NCBI GenBank assembly: GCA_019096065.1
Contig: JAGUCH010000003.1
Location: forward strand, 2,852,001-2,916,000
Length of the DNA stretch: 64,000 bases
Source: Paracyclopina nana
Lineage: Eukaryota > Arthropoda > Copepoda > Cyclopoida > Cyclopettidae
Direction: 5' to 3'
The translations under genes and the position numbers were made by a program. How positions within the stretch are numbered: position 1 is the first letter of the stretch; every line of letters begins with the position of its first letter. The notes below the pieces were generated by a model that was not told where the DNA came from, did not search any database, and was given only the letters and a program-made list of their open reading frames with translations. Shown here piece by piece: positions 10,889-21,397 of the stretch.

Positions 10889-12299
10889 TCCCTCCCAAGC
10901 TAAAGAAAGCTGTTGTTAACAGGGAGATGAAGATATTAGCAAAACCACCACCAAGTCGTAAAAGTTAGAAAGTGTAAGGTGTCAGGTCAAATAAGAAAAT
11001 GTAACAAAGCCATGTTAAGGCAAACATCATTTTTCTTAGGTCGGCCCCGGCCAGGCTTGTATTCTGGCAACTTGGCTGGTAAAGGCTGGTCTTCTATCAA
11101 AACTTGTTGAGCTCTAACCTTATTGTGTGTCAATGAGCTTGTGGGGTCTCGTCCCCCTCGGAAGCTGTCACGAAAACGGTTGAGTAGTTTCCTAGGTGAG
11201 CCAGGGTTACTTCTTGACGGCAAGTCTGGTGGTTGATCATATTGAGTGGGTTCATGCACATCGTCATGAATGAGTACCTCTTCCGCAGGTGGAGAGTCTG
11301 GTTCTTGCTGAATTAGTGGAGGTGTTGTCGTCATCGGAGAGGCAATGCTGGCAGCTGGTTCCTCTGATTTGAGGGGAATTTTCGGGTTGAATTTCAGAAG
11401 TTCTGGGCAATCCAACCAAACCAATAACCCTTTCCTAAAGTTTTCTGGCTTGATCTTGGCATCTAAAACCATATTTGGATCCATTAATGGTTTTCTGGGA
11501 TGCACTCCAAAAAGGAGGAAGAATGGACTCATTCTTGTTGTCTCACTCAAAGGAGAAGATGTATCAAGCATCTTCGGCAAGTAACTTATAGTGTGCTTAT
11601 TAATAACTTCAGCAGCTGAATTGCATTGAGGGTGACTAGGGCTGGTTGTGCTCTTATCTACCCGGAGCAGATTATAAAGAGATTGACTCAACTGTGAGGT
11701 GAATACTGTCCCTCCATCAGCAATGAGCACAGCTGGCAAGCCGAATCTTGCAATCCATCGATTAAAAATGGCCCCAGCAACAGTGTCAGATTGTTTGTCT
11801 ACCAGAGTGACAAACTCTGCATACTTACTAACAGACTCCATGATAACCAAAATATACTTCTTTCCATCTGAATCCCTCCAAGGTCCAAAGAGGTCAGCAT
11901 GGACCCTCTCCAGGGGGCCCTTGAGTTGCTGGTGGGGCAGCAATTCCACATTCGGATGTGATTGCTCAGGTTTGGTTTTGTCACATTTCCAACATGAACT
12001 GATGTATTCCTCAACATCAGTCAATAAACTAGGCCAAAAATACTGCTCATGAATTCTTTCACTGGTTTTGTTGATTTCCTTGTGCCCAACAGCTGCATGC
12101 GCAGCACTAATAATGTCAGCATGACAAACAGCCGGTGCTGCCAACACTGATTTGGGCCCACTCATCACAAACATCAAGTCATTCTTGACTTCAAAAATAG
12201 GGCCATATCTTTTAATAATCCATTTCAACTTAGGTTGTCTGGGTACAAGTCCTTGTTTAACAAAGGAAAGTAAAGCCGCAACAACCAAGTCTGTAGATT

Positions 12300-13085
12300 G
12301 TAGCTTCCTCATGGTTGCTCTGTCTTCTATGGCGTCAACAACTATACTTAGGGTTTCAATACATTTCCGGAGTTTCTTCATAACTGCCAGGCTCTCCATG
12401 GCCTCGACGGAATTACTGTGGGTTTCACCACTCTCTTGTAGTTTCTTCATTACTGCCATGTCCTCCATGGCCTCAACAGTGCTACAGTGGGTTTCACCAC
12501 TCTCTTGTAGCCTCTTCATAACTGCCATGTCCTCCATGGCCTCAACGGAATTACTGTGGGTTTCACCACTCTTTTGTAGTTTCTTCATTACTGCCATGTC
12601 CTTCATGGCCTCAAGTTTCTTCATTACTGTCATGTCCCTCATGGCCTCCATGGCCTCGACGGAATTACTGTGGGTTTCACCACTTTGCAGAAGCTCTCGT
12701 AGCTTCTTCAGAACTGCCATGTCCTCCATGGCCTCAACAGTGCTATTGTGGGTTTCACCACCTTGCAGAAGCCCTCGTGACTTCTTCAGAACTGCCATGT
12801 CCTCCATGGCCTCAAAAGTGATATTGTGAGGTTCACCACCTTGCAGAAGCCCTCGTGACTTCTTCAGAACTGCCATGTCCTCCATGGCCTCAAAAGTGAT
12901 ATTGTGAGGTTCACCACCTTGCAGAAGCCCTCGTGACTTCTTCAGAACTGCCATATCCTCCATGGCCTCAAAAGTGATATTGTGAGGTTCACCACCTCGC
13001 AGAAGCTCTCGTGGCTTCTTCAGAAATGCCATGTCCTCAATGGCCTTAACAGTGATATTGTGAGGTTCACCACCTCGCAGAAGAA
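12300..13085 (-). repeat. In-frame minisatellite inside copy B pol
   Basis: About ten units, most of 72-78 bp, encode variants of LLQGGEPHNITFEAMEDMAV plus a basic LKK segment. Upstream units (12770-13085) are nearly identical to one another; downstream units are more diverged. Copy A has a single unit (about 9413-9490) at the RNase H/integrase boundary. The array therefore grew from one native segment. All units keep the reading frame. Confidence 0.9.
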
Positions 13086-14243
13086 CAGGAACATTCCTTT
13101 GATTTCTAAAGTCGACCATTGGTCTCCAACCAGTAGCTCCAACTGGCAGTTTCTTGGGCACACAGAAAATACTTGAGTTCCAGGGAGAATTGTAGGGTTC
13201 CAAAATGTTCATCTCCAGCCAATCTTCAATGCTTTTGTTGATTTCATCAAGATGTGACATGGGAATCTGGAATTGTCTAGCATGAACTGGTCGGTGGTCA
13301 TGTGTGTCAAATTTGTGTTTCATCAGGGTGCAGTCACCCAAGTCAAATTCTGAAGTGGAAATAATGTCAGAATTACGAAGTAAACACTTCAAATAACTCT
13401 GACATAGATTAGGAAAAAGGTGATCAAGGTTTGCATGCTTTAGAATGTAGTCCTCCACCTGTTTAGAAGGCCTCCCTATAACATTTTTATCTTTTAAAAA
13501 CACATCATGTACTGGGACAATCTTATCAACACTCAAAATTTGCCCTATGAAAGAAACCTTGTCTATCTCAAAAGGCAATAATCCTGCATTAGTAACCTTA
13601 ATATTAGCGATTCCTTGTTGATTAGAACGGATGAGGCAATCCTCCTTGCAAAGTTGGACGGCATCGCTTCTTTGGAGACGTCCTTCAAAGTGAGCTATGG
13701 GCCCATTATCCTGGTTCTTCAGCTGCATGGAAATTGTAGCGACACTTCTGGCGGGTATGTACATCTTCTTCTGAGTTCTGGCCTCAAGTTGAAACTTATT
13801 TGCAGAGCGGATTTTCATCGATATGGGATCATAAAACAAGCCGGTAGCATGGATCAGGTCAATACCCACAATTCCATCAAGTGCGAGTCCCTCGCACACA
13901 TAAAATGGCCACCTCAACTGTCGGTCTTCTATCACACAGTCTATTTCATAAAGTCCATTGATTTTTAAAGGGTTTCCGGAAGCACAAGTTGCGCGTAACA
14001 TAGGAGCATTTGTAATTTTCTGAGGTCTTAGTTGGGGGGCAATTCTCCTGAATGCCATAAGCGATAACAGGGAAATATTGGAGCCAGTGTCAAACAACAT
14101 TTCAAAGGTGGCTCCAAGGCTGTGGATTGATACAAAAGGTCGGTTGGTATTCTCACTCAAGGATAGTAGGCTGAAGCTTGTGATTGCGTGAAAAAGCTCA
14201 ACGACCTTGCGACGACCAGTGGTGCGGAGCCCACCCTGGTCTT

Positions 14244-15260
14244 TTACCAGTTTAAAGGGTTGGAATGGTAGGAGGAACGAACTTCATTGACCTTATTTGC
14301 CTCCTGCTCTGCTGCTCTTTTACTGCCAGGCCTTGGGTTGTACATGCCCTTAGCAGCATCTGCTTGCCTGGAAAAGCATTCAGCCTCACTATGATTCTTC
14401 TTGGTGCAATACCAGCAGACCATGTTGGCTCGGAACTGTCCACTTGCAGGACCCCGCACTTGTCCTGGGGCTTGTCCTTGCACTTGTCCTGGCGCTTGTC
14501 CTTGCGCTCCACTTCCATTGATGAGATTCACAAGTGCTCCTAGTGTCAGAGGCTGGTCGTGAGGATTGCTCTCCTGAGCACTGTCGGCTTGCTCAACAGC
14601 ATGGACTTCAGGGACTGGTACGGTGGCTTTCTTTTCACTTGACAATGAGGCCTCTACACGCTTAGCAACCTTGAAGATTTCCTTAAGGTCCGTGATGTCA
14701 TGCACGATCACCTGCTTCTTGATGGCAGGTAACAGACCTTGAATGAACTTTCGCCGGCATGCGAACACATATGCGCTCCTCTTGCACATTTCTATGGCAG
14801 CGTCATTTGTGGCGTACTCGCCCTCACCAAGGACGATGAAAGTTTCCATCAGGGTCATGACTCCAGTTTTTACACGGTCATAGAAATCCTGCATGGATTC
14901 TGATGCCTCCTGCACCAGACTGTCCTCGATTGCGGACTGTTCGGCTAAAGTGGCCTCATGGTGCCAATGATCCAGGAACTCTTTCTTCAGACCAGATACT
15001 CCATTCCACTTTTTAGGAGCAAATCCCTCTTCCTTTAGGGTGTTATACCATTGTGCTGCCTTGGCTTTGAGTGCCATGGCAGCGTACATGGCCGTCATTT
15101 CGTCCGTCCATCTTTGCGGCTGTCCAGCTGGGATGTTTTCGTTGGCAAGGGCTCTTAAATCGTCGATCCTCCTAGCCCATGCTCGTGCTTGCAGCTTGTC
15201 AACTGCCGGGTCCCCACTAAATTCGGGTACATCAATTGCCTTGATATTACTCTGAGCCAT
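14244..15260 (-). CDS. Ty3/gypsy copy B: Gag
   Basis: This intact frame of 338 codons starts MAQSNIKAIDVPEFSGDP. The first 190 residues look like a retrotransposon capsid (RAWARRIDDLRAL, AKAAQWYNTL, MQDFYDRV). A Gly/Gln linker follows, then one zinc knuckle (CWYCTKKNHSEAEC) near residue 285. It ends at TAA just after the TTTAAAC slip site. Its role is particle assembly and RNA packaging. Since the partner pol lacks RT, this copy could move only with enzymes supplied in trans. Confidence 0.9.
   Translation of the reverse strand: MAQSNIKAIDVPEFSGDPAVDKLQARAWARRIDDLRALANENIPAGQPQRWTDEMTAMYAAMALKAKAAQWYNTLKEEGFAPKKWNGVSGLKKEFLDHWHHEATLAEQSAIEDSLVQEASESMQDFYDRVKTGVMTLMETFIVLGEGEYATNDAAIEMCKRSAYVFACRRKFIQGLLPAIKKQVIVHDITDLKEIFKVAKRVEASLSSEKKATVPVPEVHAVEQADSAQESNPHDQPLTLGALVNLINGSGAQGQAPGQVQGQAPGQVRGPASGQFRANMVCWYCTKKNHSEAECFSRQADAAKGMYNPRPGSKRAAEQEANKVNEVRSSYHSNPLNW
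14250..14256 (-). promoter_or_regulatory. Programmed -1 frameshift site (gag-pol), copy B
   Basis: The slippery heptamer TTTAAAC is read T TTA AAC in the gag frame, with the gag stop TGG TAA directly after. The -1 frame (TTT AAA CTG GTA) is open straight into pol. A hairpin GACCAG...CTGGTC with inner GGTG/CACC starts 8 nt downstream. This geometry is standard for -1 frameshifting. Confidence 0.8.
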
Positions 15261-15454
15261 GGTGAACAGATATTGTTGAGGAAATGCAGAGGTTTCTGTG
15301 TTATCCTCTTGTGGTGGAGCAGTAGGTCTGATGAAGCCTCTTCGTAATATTCGTCCTCGTAATATTCGTCCTCACTATCAGCCATCTAAATAGGACACAG
15401 CATCACTCACTTCTCATTCCCTCCAGGGCTGCAGGTAAGTGAGCTGCCACCAGT

Positions 15455-15692
15455 TGTTGTGTATTTGGTGTCTACATGATGGAACTTGACTTCTCTCGTA
15501 CAAAGCCACAACTGAGTTTATTTCTCAACCAAGCACTGTAAATACAATGTACTGTCAAGGTGAATAGCATTGCACATCCTGCTTAGGTGAAAGTGTGGTT
15601 AGGCAGCGCGGCTCGTACTATACTACTATACTACTACATTTTACTACAACACGACGCGCTAGCGCCATGATGAAGGTTATAAAAACATAACA
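15455..15692 (-). repeat. Copy B 5' LTR and primer-binding site
   Basis: This is the 238-bp partner of 10651-10888. On the minus strand it is followed after 2 nt by TGGTGGCAGCTCACTTAC (about 15435-15452), which begins TGG as expected for pairing with a tRNA CCA end. I could not assign the tRNA. TTTC follows at 15693. Confidence 0.9.
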
Positions 15693-16282
15693 TTTCCACT
15701 AGCAAATCCAGATATGTTCACTTAAACAGATTACGTGTTTGTAAATCTACTCCTTCTAAGCCACTGGCTCAAGCAACAAATGACTTACCAGAGACCCTGC
15801 CTGAAACTTCATCTTCCAGAGATCCTGCCCATCCAGACACAGGCTCAAAAGGAGGCTACATAACAATTGAAGATGATGACGTTATCATCATGAATCCGCA
15901 AGACCCTCCACCAGCACCCATTCCTTTCAAATCAGAGGAACCAGCTGCCAGCATTGCCTCTCCGATGACGACAACACCTCCACCTATTAAGCAAGAACCA
16001 AACTCTCCACCTGCGGAGGAGGTACTCATTCATGACGATGTGCATGAACCCCATGCACCCACTGAAGATGATGAACCACCGGATTTACCTTCCAGAAGTA
16101 ACCCTGGCTCTCCTAGGAAACTACTCAACCTTTTCCGTGACAGCTTCCGAGGGGGATGAGACCCCACAAGCTCATTGACACGAAATCAGGCTAGAGCTCA
16201 ACGAGTTTTGATTGAAGACCAGCCTTTACCAGCCAGGGCGCCAGAATACAAGCCTGGCAGGGGCCGACCTAAGAAAAAATGA
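15693..16282 (+). pseudogene. Ty3/gypsy copy A: pol C-terminal tail (continues from 10650)
   Basis: This resumes the copy A pol frame after copy B. The acidic, Pro-rich tail (SEEPAASIASPM, EVLIHDDVHEP, LPSRSNPGSPRK) matches the end of copy B pol. A CGA to TGA change at 16157-16159 stops it where copy B has Arg. The shared GRGRPKK end lies near 16258. The polypurine tract AGCTTGGGAGGGA is at 16412-16424. Confidence 0.8.
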
Positions 16283-16424
16283 TGTCTGCCTTAACATGAC
16301 TTTGTTACATAAACTTATTTGACCTGACCTTACACTTTACACTTCTAACTTTTACGACTTGGTGGTGGTTTTGCTAATATCTTCATCTCCCTGTTAACAA
16401 CAGCTTTCTTTAGCTTGGGAGGGA

Positions 16425-16581
16425 TGTTATGTTTTTATAACCTTCATCATGGCGCTAGCGCGTCGTGTTGTAGTAAAATGTAGTAGTATAGTAGTATAGT
16501 ACGAGCCGCGCTGCCTAACCACACTTTCACCTAAGCAGGATGTGCAATGCTATTCACCTTGACAGTACATTGTATATACAG
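16425..16581 (+). repeat. Copy A 3' LTR, first part (split)
   Basis: It begins TGTTATG right after the polypurine tract and matches the copy B LTR for 157 nt. It is then broken by the giant element. The LTR resumes at 39962-40022 and, after the mariner-type MITE, ends at 40746-40767 in CACAACA. Confidence 0.9.
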
Positions 16582-17507
16582 TGGTGTGCGACGGTCACAC
16601 CCTCTGAAGCCTAGGATGGTTAGCATCGGCTTCATGGTCGCGGTACCGTTCGCAGCCTCCGGGTGCTGGCCGGATGTCTACCCGCCTTGGACCCGAAACC
16701 GCAGCCTCGGTGCTCCAACTCTGGCGAGATACATCACATGGCAAGCTTCAGTGCTGTAGACCAGTGATTAGGCCTCCTACCCACGTCCTCAACGGCCTCA
16801 ACAGCCTCAGACTAGGGTGCATAACTGCCCAGGAAACCTCTATACAAGTTATGGTCGAACAAAGTCAAACAAGGTTGTCTTATTCACTCAGCTTTTAACA
16901 CCACACAAATTAATGGCAGCAAATACAAAGAAATAAGTACTGCAGTAAATATTCTTGTGGCCATCTTCTTCATGCCTCAGCACACTTTGGAGAACTTTTG
17001 TGGGACAATAGCAGGGCAGAGCTCACTCAATGGGCCATGTGCACTTGGTCCATGTCTTGTTTCTCTGAAGTCCCCCATCGAACTCCCCGAGTCTTCTCCT
17101 TCTTCTCCCCTCGATGCATTGCAGCAAGTTCCATCAGCTTCCATCTGCTTCTCTCCGTTATCATGCAGCTGCAGGTCCTCTCTATGTAGCAGCTAGCAAC
17201 TCCTCCACACAATGGCTAGCAACTTCTCCACTCAAGGTCAGGTGAATTGCCATAGGTAAGGCTCAACGCATAGGTAGTAGCAGCAGCAGCAACAGCAATC
17301 AGAGAGTTGGAGGAGATGAAAAGGTGTTTTTTGAGAAAGGAGGTTTTGTGATTTTGAGGTGGTGATGTAGCGGTGAATGGGCAACCTTCCGGACTTCTGG
17401 CGGCTCCACGGGCTCCACGGTTTCCACAGGTTCCACTGGAGGGGTCCAATCAAGTCCTATTCTGGTCGTAACGTGCACCAGAGACATGATGTACTTATTG
17501 CCCATCA
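16582..17507 (-). repeat. Giant element 3' LTR
   Basis: It is 926 bp long. On the minus strand it is preceded by the purine-rich AGGGCCGGGGAA (17508-17519), a likely polypurine tract. It contains a short CAG/CAA triplet run near 17275-17300. The small frames inside it repeat identically in the other LTR and are not genes. Confidence 0.9.
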
Positions 17508-17611
17508 TTCCCCGGCCCTAACTTTTTCAGCTTTTGAAATATTTTTTAAGCTCTAAAAATATAAAAAAGGTGTCATTGATCGCTTACATCACATTAAGGT
17601 TGATACAGTTA

Positions 17612-19498
17612 TTATACTAACGTCGCGCCTCCCAGGCCACTCATTCGCACAGTAAGGCGCTGGTTTTGGTCAGCATCTTTCTTGCGATCTCCTCTATTGT
17701 AGCGAAGCCGTGAGCGGGACGTATTAGGTCTCACATAGCCTCCATCATCATAACATCGGCTGCATACTCGCCGCCTTTTCCAAATCAATATGCCCATACA
17801 CGTGAATCCCAGTGCTGCAGACAATAGGCTCACCGTCAGGATTATTTCCCAATTATTGAATAAACCTCCAAGTTCATCTTCAGGGAATTTTGTAAAGAAC
17901 TTCACCATATCACTTTCCCAAGGAGAGTCCTCGTATCCAGTACTTTGAGTTCCAAGGGAAACCTTACAATTGCTAAGGATCTGATAAGATCCTGGTTCCA
18001 GTACCATCGAGTTCTTGAAGTCATTTAAACAAGTCCTATTAATCATTGCACTTGAGACCAAATTTAAGAACCCTTTATAATTAGCACATCCCACATCAGT
18101 GAGCGTGTTAGTTTTAAGTGGCTCTAATTCACAGGCGTCAAATGGGTCACCCAGAGCTAGCCCTAAAAGTACTTTAGCACAGTGTTGGACTCCTTCTGTC
18201 AAGTCAAAGTCCTTGTTTTCACACACGGTTAAATTATGGTCATGAACGAAGCAATCGCTATAGATGGGTATTTCCCGAGACACAAACACTAGATCATTTC
18301 GACGGGTCAAATACCTATCATGCAGCAAGAATCCGTTTTTGCTTCGTGACACAATATGATATGTGACCTCAGGGGTAGGGTCCATTTCTTTATACCCAAC
18401 TATTCCCTGAGTGACAAAATCTCCACTCTGCTCTGTGTTCGCCAAAGGTTCATAAACATTAGTAATGGTGGCCGCATTTCTGTCACTATTATGCGCCAAA
18501 GTTGGTATGCTGAACCGTGTGCCTGCCTGTCCAAAATTTCTGGCAAATTGCACAACTGTGTCAGCATATGACAATACTTGCTGCAGATCATTTGGTATTA
18601 ATCCAGACTTCAAAAAGACCTTGCTAAAACCTTTCAGTAGTCGAAAGGCCAAAGAAACTTTCGGTGGAACTCTCAGTGGAGTGGTATTTGCTATCATGCC
18701 ATCGGTGAATTTTGTCGATTTACCTGATTCTGCTAGGGCCATCACGGCGTTGTAGGCCTTTTCAAGGAAGCTTTTCCTCCCAGACAATTCTGATTTGACA
18801 AAGTCCTTATGGGTGATGACAAAGTCATTTTGGACACACATCGTTGCCTTCCCATCACTGTGTGGTGCATGGGCTTTAACTGACGTCATGGTCTTCGGCC
18901 CTTGTCCCACAGTGAAATACCCCGTGATACACGGGTAACCTGCAATTATCTGATCGTCCGGTTTTTTCTCATACCCCACTTGAGGAAATGTGGTTTTCCC
19001 ATCCAAGGACATAGGTACCTCATTGACAATCCGAAATTTTACACATAAAGTTACCTTAGTGGCAAGAGGGCTTTCCTTTGCCGTATAACGTAATAGTTCT
19101 AGAAAAACGTCCATGTCTTCATGAGTTTTAGGGGCAAATGGTACAAACCCTTGACGTTTGGAACAAGCTTTGTCGATGGTGTTAGGGGTACTCTCTTCGC
19201 CAACTGCCAACATATTCCCGATATGGACCAAGTCCTCCTTGTCCTTAACTTCTTTTACCACGGTGTCAATATTATTCAGGACGCCAATTGTTGATTGCAA
19301 AAGGCCACTGTAATCCTTCGTATCTAACACCATAGCCTTTTTCACCATTCTAGGATGATGGACCACTCTAACTGGAACTAGGGCATGTCCAGAATGGCAA
19401 AGTGCCTCATCCAGTACGAACTGAGTATTTGGGTAGTTGGACAGGCCCCAAGTGCCAGATCCCAAAAGGGTGAGTATGAAGACCAATTCAAACGACAT
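17612..19498 (-). CDS. ORF5: envelope-like type I membrane glycoprotein of the giant element
   Basis: An intact 628-codon frame is the last ORF before the 3' LTR, the position of env in retroviruses and errantiviruses. It has an N-terminal hydrophobic signal (about residues 2-19), a long ectodomain with many Cys and a few N-x-S/T sites, and one hydrophobic membrane span near residues 548-572. The short tail is strongly basic (KRRRVCSRC). I see no obvious furin site (R-x-K/R-R) in the ectodomain and could not match it to a named viral glycoprotein family. It was presumably expressed from a spliced RNA. The frame has no breaks. A membrane protein is likely; a fusion role is inference from position. 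Confidence 0.7.
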   Translation of the reverse strand: MSFELVFILTLLGSGTWGLSNYPNTQFVLDEALCHSGHALVPVRVVHHPRMVKKAMVLDTKDYSGLLQSTIGVLNNIDTVVKEVKDKEDLVHIGNMLAVGEESTPNTIDKACSKRQGFVPFAPKTHEDMDVFLELLRYTAKESPLATKVTLCVKFRIVNEVPMSLDGKTTFPQVGYEKKPDDQIIAGYPCITGYFTVGQGPKTMTSVKAHAPHSDGKATMCVQNDFVITHKDFVKSELSGRKSFLEKAYNAVMALAESGKSTKFTDGMIANTTPLRVPPKVSLAFRLLKGFSKVFLKSGLIPNDLQQVLSYADTVVQFARNFGQAGTRFSIPTLAHNSDRNAATITNVYEPLANTEQSGDFVTQGIVGYKEMDPTPEVTYHIVSRSKNGFLLHDRYLTRRNDLVFVSREIPIYSDCFVHDHNLTVCENKDFDLTEGVQHCAKVLLGLALGDPFDACELEPLKTNTLTDVGCANYKGFLNLVSSAMINRTCLNDFKNSMVLEPGSYQILSNCKVSLGTQSTGYEDSPWESDMVKFFTKFPEDELGGLFNNWEIILTVSLLSAALGFTCMGILIWKRRRVCSRCYDDGGYVRPNTSRSRLRYNRGDRKKDADQNQRLTVRMSGLGGATLV

Positions 19499-19736
19499 CT
19501 TACCAGCACAAATTCTGATCAGAAACTATATGGGCCCCAAGACTGCTAACTTTCCTTATAAACCCAGACAAGTGTGGGCACGCCACCTTACTATGTCTAG
19601 ACACTCTTTGCTTTTTTCCATTGGTTTTTATTATCATAGCATGTCGACATGTATGGTAAAAAGTTAAGAGTATTGACCCACAACCAAGTATTTTATCAAT
19701 ATGTACAATTCGATTTTGAAGGGTAATTTCATTTTT

Positions 19737-20234
19737 TCAGAACTGCCCGACAAATCCATTAATCGCCTCAGTGAATACCTTGATGTCGCTGGGGGTCATT
19801 TCCTCCATTTTAGCCTGGAGGAGATAGTTCACACGCTCCTTATTCTTATCGACTTTGGAGCGCTTAGCGTGCAATATGTCTGGTCCATTCGTTCCTGCGC
19901 CAAAGGGGCGCCCGCGCGCTACATCGGCGTACAGTCTAGGTCCTCGCCTTGGTTTTTGTTGCCAAGACTTCTCCACAAACGCGGCTAGTTTTTGGGGCCT
20001 GGCCCCGGCTGTGTACCTCACGCATTGCGGATACATTCCAATGGCTCGATCAACAAACTGGGCTACCATGGTAGGCAGGAGTGCGGTCATATCGATCTTC
20101 ACGTCCAATTTTCGTGGGGCTTGAGCCACACCATTGTTAAGGCAGGACGGCGGTCCCACATACAGTTGCAAGTAAGGTGACGTCAAATCATGGAACATCC
20201 GTGGATCCCAAAATGATGAGTCCAATGTTGGCAT
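19737..20234 (-). CDS. ORF4b of the giant element, unrecognised
   Basis: This 165-codon minus-strand frame overlaps the end of ORF4a by 47 nt in another frame. It has no hydrophobic span. A basic middle segment (KSWQQKPRRGPRL) is followed by a Lys-rich stretch and a mostly helical end. The frame is open upstream of its first ATG for about 25 codons. It may be the true continuation of ORF4a, through a frameshift or a splice near 20280-20340. Function unknown. Confidence 0.5.
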   Translation of the reverse strand: MPTLDSSFWDPRMFHDLTSPYLQLYVGPPSCLNNGVAQAPRKLDVKIDMTALLPTMVAQFVDRAIGMYPQCVRYTAGARPQKLAAFVEKSWQQKPRRGPRLYADVARGRPFGAGTNGPDILHAKRSKVDKNKERVNYLLQAKMEEMTPSDIKVFTEAINGFVGQF

Positions 20235-21111
20235 GATCTGAATGCAGCCTCGCTTGGTATAATGTTTGGAGACTACTACAGGGAGTTGAGCTCCACCCTG
20301 TCCACGGATTCCATGAACATAATACCCAACAGCTGTTGGGCTCTACGGCAGACCAACTTCTGACATTGGCCAACTTATGGACATTCTCATCATATTCCAT
20401 CTTGTCAGGCAAATTGTAGACTGGTAGATTGTCTAGCATCGGAAATATAACAAGGAAATCGGGAATCTCCCCACCTTTACCCACTGGCTCGATAATCAAT
20501 TCAATGCAGTCAAAGTTTTTCACCTTCAATGGCCTACGAGGCTCGGTCCGTTCATAGGGTTCTCCATTTATCCTAATCGTTAGGTCAAAAGGCACCTCCT
20601 TTCCAACAGTCATGACCTCTTTCGTAGCTATCTTCAACAGGCTTGCATCATAATGCTGCTGTATAGTAGCTCTGGTCCGGCTCGCCTCCCTCGCATAGGC
20701 CTGTAGACCCTCCATGTGGGGAGGCCTGATCAAATCCTCAAATGGCAATGGGTACCCCAAACTGGAGGATACCCTTTCCAATGGGACCTCGAGGAGTTCC
20801 TCTTGGTCCTGGTGTCTAGTCGTCTGATTCTGGGCTTGGTTCTCAATATTGACAGCAGGCATGTTGCGATCCATAACTGGCTCATCATCCTTTAGGAGCT
20901 CACTAACCTCTTGCTCGTTGAACTCTCCAGTCTTATCAGTCTCCATCATAGAGACCAATGCAGATTCTCCTTCCATGGATTCGGTGATCAGAGACATCCT
21001 TAGATTATCGAGGCTATTCAAGCTATCGCTCATTTCCAGACTGTTGCTGTAAGGCCGTAACCTGCCCTTTTTATACGCATCTTTACAGATATGCCCCACA
21101 CTCTCGGGCAT
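20188..21111 (-). CDS. ORF4a of the giant element, unrecognised
   Basis: A 307-codon frame starts with ATG at 21111. The N-terminal 120 residues are acidic and Ser/Gln-rich and look disordered. Residues about 125-250 look folded, with a beta-rich stretch (VPFDLTIRINGEPYERTEPR, then IELIIEPVGKGGEIPDFLVI). The last 60 residues are Ser/Trp/Cys-rich and unlike the rest, consistent with reading out of frame after about 20345. Its start faces the divergent gene at 21398. I do not recognise the family. Confidence 0.5.
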   Translation of the reverse strand: MPESVGHICKDAYKKGRLRPYSNSLEMSDSLNSLDNLRMSLITESMEGESALVSMMETDKTGEFNEQEVSELLKDDEPVMDRNMPAVNIENQAQNQTTRHQDQEELLEVPLERVSSSLGYPLPFEDLIRPPHMEGLQAYAREASRTRATIQQHYDASLLKIATKEVMTVGKEVPFDLTIRINGEPYERTEPRRPLKVKNFDCIELIIEPVGKGGEIPDFLVIFPMLDNLPVYNLPDKMEYDENVHKLANVRSWSAVEPNSCWVLCSWNPWTGWSSTPCSSLQTLYQARLHSDHANIGLIILGSTDVP

Positions 21112-21397
21112 TTAAATGCGTGGGTTGTCCCTTTTAAAAAACCCAAGGTCATTTTTTGTCTAGGTAAAAAAGAACAAGGTAACAGGACTTATACCACTTC
21201 CTTATAAGATGGGCGCGTGCGCGCACGCTCATCGTCGAGTTGCACGGACATTTTTGACTTCCTAGGTCGTGAAACGTAGCGAGGGAGCAACAGGCAGTTG
21301 CAACTCTCAGCTTTCACTTAATGTTAATCATTCTCCCATCGGACTTCGTCCAAGCTGGTCACTTTTCTAGAGATATTCCAATCCCAATCAAATCGCG
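21112..21397. promoter_or_regulatory. Putative bidirectional promoter inside the giant element
   Basis: The 286 nt separate the starts of two divergent genes, ORF4a (minus) and the spliced plus-strand gene. It holds a GC-rich palindrome, GCGTGCGCGCACGC, near 21215, and TATA-like CTTATAAG just before it. Promoter activity is inferred from position. Confidence 0.35.

Larger units (their letters stand above)
10889..14256 (-). pseudogene. Ty3/gypsy copy B: pol in which most of RT and RNase H is replaced by a repeat array
   Basis: The pol frame is open from the frameshift site at 14250 to the stop at 10987, more than 1050 codons. It has the protease active site DTGSNISLLS, an intact inter-domain stretch, and the beginning of RT up to WRPMVDFRNQRN. 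There it stops matching RT. No Y-x-DD motif or RNase H follows. Instead about ten in-frame repeats of 23-27 residues lead into the integrase: HAAVGHKEINKTSERI, CWKC, DLFGP, IADGGTVF and NSAAEVINKH. The integrase has its own small deletion after SSPLSE. The Pro-rich C-terminal tail and GRGRPKK motif are kept. It cannot encode reverse transcriptase, yet it has stayed open. Confidence 0.85.

Noticed and set aside
12152-12829. 225-codon plus-strand frame with repeated MASTVLLWVSPL-like units
   Set aside because: Antisense reading of the in-frame minisatellite of copy B pol; the repeat unit is a multiple of three, so opposite frames stay open too.
17216-17449. Small frames inside the 926-bp LTR (also at 39666-39899)
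   Set aside because: They are identical in both LTRs only because the LTRs are identical; no start context, domain or splice support.
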